Shown: piece after piece, positions 33,500 through 35,844 of the stretch
Layout: every line of letters starts with the position of its first letter
Numbering within the stretch: the first letter of the stretch is position 1
From: Candidatus Heimdallarchaeota archaeon
Lineage (GTDB): Archaea; Asgardarchaeota; Heimdallarchaeia; Heimdallarchaeales; Heimdallarchaeaceae
NCBI GenBank assembly: GCA_030603505.1
Contig: JAUVXQ010000004.1
Location: 1-35,844 of the forward strand
Length of the DNA: 35,844 bases
Direction: 5' to 3'
Translations under genes and position numbers: made by a program
Notes under the pieces: generated by a model
The model's database searches: none
Seen by the model: only the letters and a program-made list of their open reading frames with translations
Told to the model about the DNA's origin: nothing

Positions 33500-33933
33500 A
33501 TATTTTCCCTCCTTATCTTTTTCATAGGCCCTATTTTCTTGATGTCTTTTGTAATTTCTTCCACTACTTCTGCAAATTTTCTCCCTTCTGCTGCTGATAC
33601 CCAGGTCATTCTGACCCTCTCAGGTTCAATACCAATGTACTCTAATAATTTCTTTATTACAGCTATTCTTCTTCTTGCCAAGTAATTACCTCGACTGTAA
33701 TGGCAGTCACCTGGATGACATCCACCTATTAATACACCGTCAGCTCCTTGCTGAAGCGCATTCACTACATACATTGGATTTATTCTCCCCGAACACATTA
33801 CTTTTATTATTTTTACATTTGGTGGATATTGAATTCTACTTGTTCCAGCTAGGTCTGCTCCAGCATAAGAACACCAGTTACACAAAAAACCAATGATGTT
33901 TGGTTCAAATTCTTCCATTTTCTTTTCCTTCAT
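33493..33933 (-). CDS. flxD: FlxD / MvhD-like [2Fe-2S] subunit
   Basis: 146 residues of the methyl-viologen-reducing hydrogenase delta family, which passes electrons from a hydrogenase or Flx module to HdrA. Visible ligands: C18 and C21 (CNWCSYAGAD), C47 (VMCSGR), C72 and C77 (GCHPGDCHY). No MvhA/MvhG hydrogenase genes are present in the window, so the donor is the Flx module. The ATG overlaps the korC stop by four bases (ATGA type); ATG 33918 is an alternative start that would drop five charged residues. Confidence 0.9.
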   Translation of the reverse strand: MKEKKMEEFEPNIIGFLCNWCSYAGADLAGTSRIQYPPNVKIIKVMCSGRINPMYVVNALQQGADGVLIGGCHPGDCHYSRGNYLARRRIAVIKKLLEYIGIEPERVRMTWVSAAEGRKFAEVVEEITKDIKKIGPMKKIRRENIW

Positions 33934-34475
33934 TCTTGTTTGTATTCTTTCCCTTTTTGAAAAGCAATGAGATTCTTTTCCACATATTTAGCTTTGATTT
34001 TTTCTTTCATCACTTGTGTTAAGGCTTCTTCAGAGACTATTCCTTCTGTATTCGCACAAACAAAACCTAACATGGCAATATTGGCAAAGAGTCTACTACC
34101 AAGCGTTTCAGCAATTTTTGTAGCTGGGATTTTGAAAATTTTCTTAGCTTTATTAGCTTGATCATCTAGAGTGACTAAATCTTCTTCTACAAAAAGAATA
34201 CCACCTTTCTTTAGTTTTGGTATGTACTTTTGATAAGCTTCTTCTGATAGAACAACAAAATAATCTAATTCTGTTGCTTTTGGATAATCAATTTCCACAG
34301 TATCAATTACAACATCTGTACTGCTTGCTCCTCCTCTGCTCTCAGGACCATAACTTTGGGTCATAACGGAATTTTTTCCTTCTTCATATAATGAAATAGC
34401 CTCTCCTAATAGTCTCCCTAGTAGTCCTATTCCTTGACCACCAAAACCCGCAAAACGTATTTCTATTCTACCCAT
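33930..34475 (-). CDS. korC: 2-oxoacid:ferredoxin oxidoreductase gamma subunit (KorC type)
   Basis: Gamma subunit of a CoA-acylating 2-oxoacid:ferredoxin oxidoreductase, likely 2-oxoglutarate. Visible: IRFAGFGGQGIGLLG near 7-21 and TQSYGPESRGGASS near 41-54, both characteristic. The frame also opens at TTG 34484; ATG 34475 (181 residues) is preferred, five bases after the korB stop. It overlaps flxD by four bases, so the Kor and Flx modules are translated from one message. Confidence 0.92.
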   Translation of the reverse strand: MGRIEIRFAGFGGQGIGLLGRLLGEAISLYEEGKNSVMTQSYGPESRGGASSTDVVIDTVEIDYPKATELDYFVVLSEEAYQKYIPKLKKGGILFVEEDLVTLDDQANKAKKIFKIPATKIAETLGSRLFANIAMLGFVCANTEGIVSEEALTQVMKEKIKAKYVEKNLIAFQKGKEYKQE

Positions 34476-34480
34476 TTTTA

Positions 34481-35347
34481 TCAACTCTTTTTATCAGAAG
34501 CTTGACTTATTCGTTGTATCGCTAACAAATTGTCTGTTAGAGTAGGTTTATCTTCGATATCAACAAATTTCCCAACTATTAAAGGTCCATTTTTTTCGAT
34601 TTTAGTTTCCTTAGGGTCTGCATCGTGTTTGAGAACAGTATGATCTGCAAAATGTTGTAGTATTTTTTTACCTTCAGCTAGTTGATTTCGTCGACCAAAA
34701 GTAGTTGGACAACTACCCAAGACTTCAACAAAAGAAAATCCTTTCTTTTTGAAAGCTTCAACAAAAGAGTCTTTTATTCTTCTCACATCTAGTGCAGTCC
34801 ATCTAGCAACATACACTGCTCCACAAGTTATAGCTAAATGTGGGAGATTGAATGATTCCTCATTGAAACCATAAGGAGCTGTAGTTTGAAATTGTCCCAT
34901 ATATGATGTTGGTCCTACTTGTCCTCCTGTCATCCCGTAGTTGAAATTATTTACACATATTACTGTTATATCTGCATTTCTTCTAGCAGCGTGAATGAAG
35001 TGATTTCCTCCTATTGCAAACAAATCCCCATCACCAGAGATAACTATAACCTTACGTTCAGGGTCAGTAATACTCAAACCTATTGCGAATGGAATTGATC
35101 TCCCATGAGTCGTGTGAAAACTGTCATAATTTAGGTATCCAGAAATCCTTCCTGTACATCCAATACCAGATACAACAGAAACTTTTTTTAGATCAAAACC
35201 CACTTCATTTATAGCTTCAATTATAACGTTAGTAATTGAGCCTAAACTGCATCCTGGGCAGAAAATATGTGGGATTCTACCCTCTCTTAGATATCCATCT
35301 AGAGGATGTTCATGTGATTCTATTAGTTCTCTATCTTCTTCTGCCAT
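34481..35347 (-). CDS. korB: 2-oxoacid:ferredoxin oxidoreductase beta subunit (TPP-binding, KorB type)
   Basis: Binds thiamine diphosphate and the proximal cluster. With ATG 35347 it has 288 residues (a GTG nine bases upstream is less likely). Visible: cluster ligands in IFCPGCSLGS, GIGCTGR, HTTHGRS, the TPP motif GDGDLFAIGG through NNFNYGMTGGQ. The ATG overlaps the korA stop by one base (TAATG). The 2-oxoglutarate preference is suggested by the separate alpha, beta and gamma genes and by alpha sequence type. The ferredoxin-like delta subunit (KorD) is not seen and may lie upstream of the window. Confidence 0.93.
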   Translation of the reverse strand: MAEEDRELIESHEHPLDGYLREGRIPHIFCPGCSLGSITNVIIEAINEVGFDLKKVSVVSGIGCTGRISGYLNYDSFHTTHGRSIPFAIGLSITDPERKVIVISGDGDLFAIGGNHFIHAARRNADITVICVNNFNYGMTGGQVGPTSYMGQFQTTAPYGFNEESFNLPHLAITCGAVYVARWTALDVRRIKDSFVEAFKKKGFSFVEVLGSCPTTFGRRNQLAEGKKILQHFADHTVLKHDADPKETKIEKNGPLIVGKFVDIEDKPTLTDNLLAIQRISQASDKKS

Positions 35348-35844
35348 TATACACACTTCTCAATTTCACTTAGGATTTCTTGTGGGTTATGCATTGCCCC
35401 TCCCATTTTGAGTAAACCTTTAACATTGGTTTTGCCATGGACTGCTCTCTCAACTTCTCTTGTTATTTGTCCATAGTTAATTTCAGGAACAAGTATTGTT
35501 TTAACTTGATTAGCTAATGCTTCAATTCTTTCATCTGGGAATGGCCAAATCGTTACTAGTCGTAGTAATCCAGCTTTGATTCCTTTCTCTCTTGCTCTAT
35601 TCACTGCTCCTTTTGCTGCTCTTGCAACAGAACCAAATGAAAGTATAGCTATTTCTGCATCATCGAGCAAGTATTCTTCCAAAATAATGATTTTATCCTT
35701 GTTCTTCCTGATTTTGTCATTAATTCTTCTTACTAACTTTTCTTGAGTTTCAACATCAAGTACAGGGTATCCTCTCTCATCATGAGTCAATCCTGTAACC
35801 ATAATCCTGTATCCATCTCCTGCGATAGCCATACGAGGAACTAG
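35347..35844 (-). CDS. korA: 2-oxoacid:ferredoxin oxidoreductase alpha subunit, C-terminal part (cut by window edge)
   Basis: The last 165 codons of KorA; the frame is open to the window end. LVPRMAIAGDGYRIMVTGL followed by THDERGYP is a strong KorA signature, then the C-terminal pyrimidine/domain-II region (AILSFGSVARAAKGAV, LRLVTIWPFPDERI). In the forward direction the enzyme makes succinyl-CoA, CO2 and reduced ferredoxin from 2-oxoglutarate; the reverse fixes CO2. Full length is normally about 370 residues, so over half is outside the window, as is the operon promoter. Confidence 0.92.
   Translation of the reverse strand, partial: LVPRMAIAGDGYRIMVTGLTHDERGYPVLDVETQEKLVRRINDKIRKNKDKIIILEEYLLDDAEIAILSFGSVARAAKGAVNRAREKGIKAGLLRLVTIWPFPDERIEALANQVKTILVPEINYGQITREVERAVHGKTNVKGLLKMGGAMHNPQEILSEIEKCV

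Noticed and set aside
33493..33933. MvhD-like gene as part of a [NiFe] hydrogenase
   Set aside because: No large or small hydrogenase subunit is nearby; the neighbours are Flx genes, so FlxD is the better label.

Overview
The window is an AT-rich, gene-dense stretch of an archaeal genome. The archaeal assignment rests on a TATA-binding protein with two direct repeats, an XPB-Bax1 helicase-nuclease pair, a complete HdrABC set, a two-subunit class I fumarase in beta-alpha order, and TATA-box promoters placed about 25-30 bases before many start codons, which suggests leaderless mRNAs. Genes inside operons often carry Shine-Dalgarno-like GGAGG sequences instead. The gene content fits an uncultivated anaerobic archaeon, possibly of the Asgard (Heimdallarchaeia-like) group, but nothing here fixes the taxonomy. 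No rRNA, tRNA or CRISPR array was found.

Layout. Positions 1-875 hold the end of a probable acyl-CoA dehydratase activator and a dead IS605-type TnpB gene. Positions 1039-9425 carry histidyl-tRNA synthetase, two TPR-like proteins, a large unknown protein, a candidate 45-residue small protein, a secernin-like Ntn hydrolase and a MobA-like nucleotidyltransferase. Positions 9526-17502 are housekeeping: a PLP sulfur-amino-acid enzyme, TBP, an MTAP-family phosphorylase, Bax1 and XPB, an unknown basic protein with a possible N-terminal frameshift, and a Sir2 deacetylase. Positions 17503-24530 hold an orphan copy of the fumarase promoter, two surface-anchored proteins, the fumarase operon, a PNPOx-like flavoprotein, and a three-gene operon (isochorismatase-like, thioredoxin-reductase-like without CXXC, RlmN-like radical SAM).

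The main feature is one long minus-strand operon, from beyond 35844 to a hairpin terminator at 24874. Its order is korA-korB-korC, flxD-flxC-flxB-flxA, hdrA-hdrC-hdrB, then a fumarate-reductase-type iron-sulfur subunit and flavoprotein. Visible spacings are 20 bases or less and several genes overlap. The set looks like a soluble flavin-based electron-bifurcating complex (FlxABCD-HdrABC) genetically tied to 2-oxoglutarate:ferredoxin oxidoreductase and to a membrane-anchor-free fumarate reductase of the TfrAB type. Together with the nearby fumarase, the window encodes the malate-fumarate-succinate and succinyl-CoA-2-oxoglutarate steps of a TCA pathway. One HdrB-like protein sits exactly between the Hdr genes and the fumarate reductase genes. 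This suggests that fumarate, rather than or in addition to a heterodisulfide, is the high-potential acceptor. The gene families are known; the electron route is inferred from gene order.
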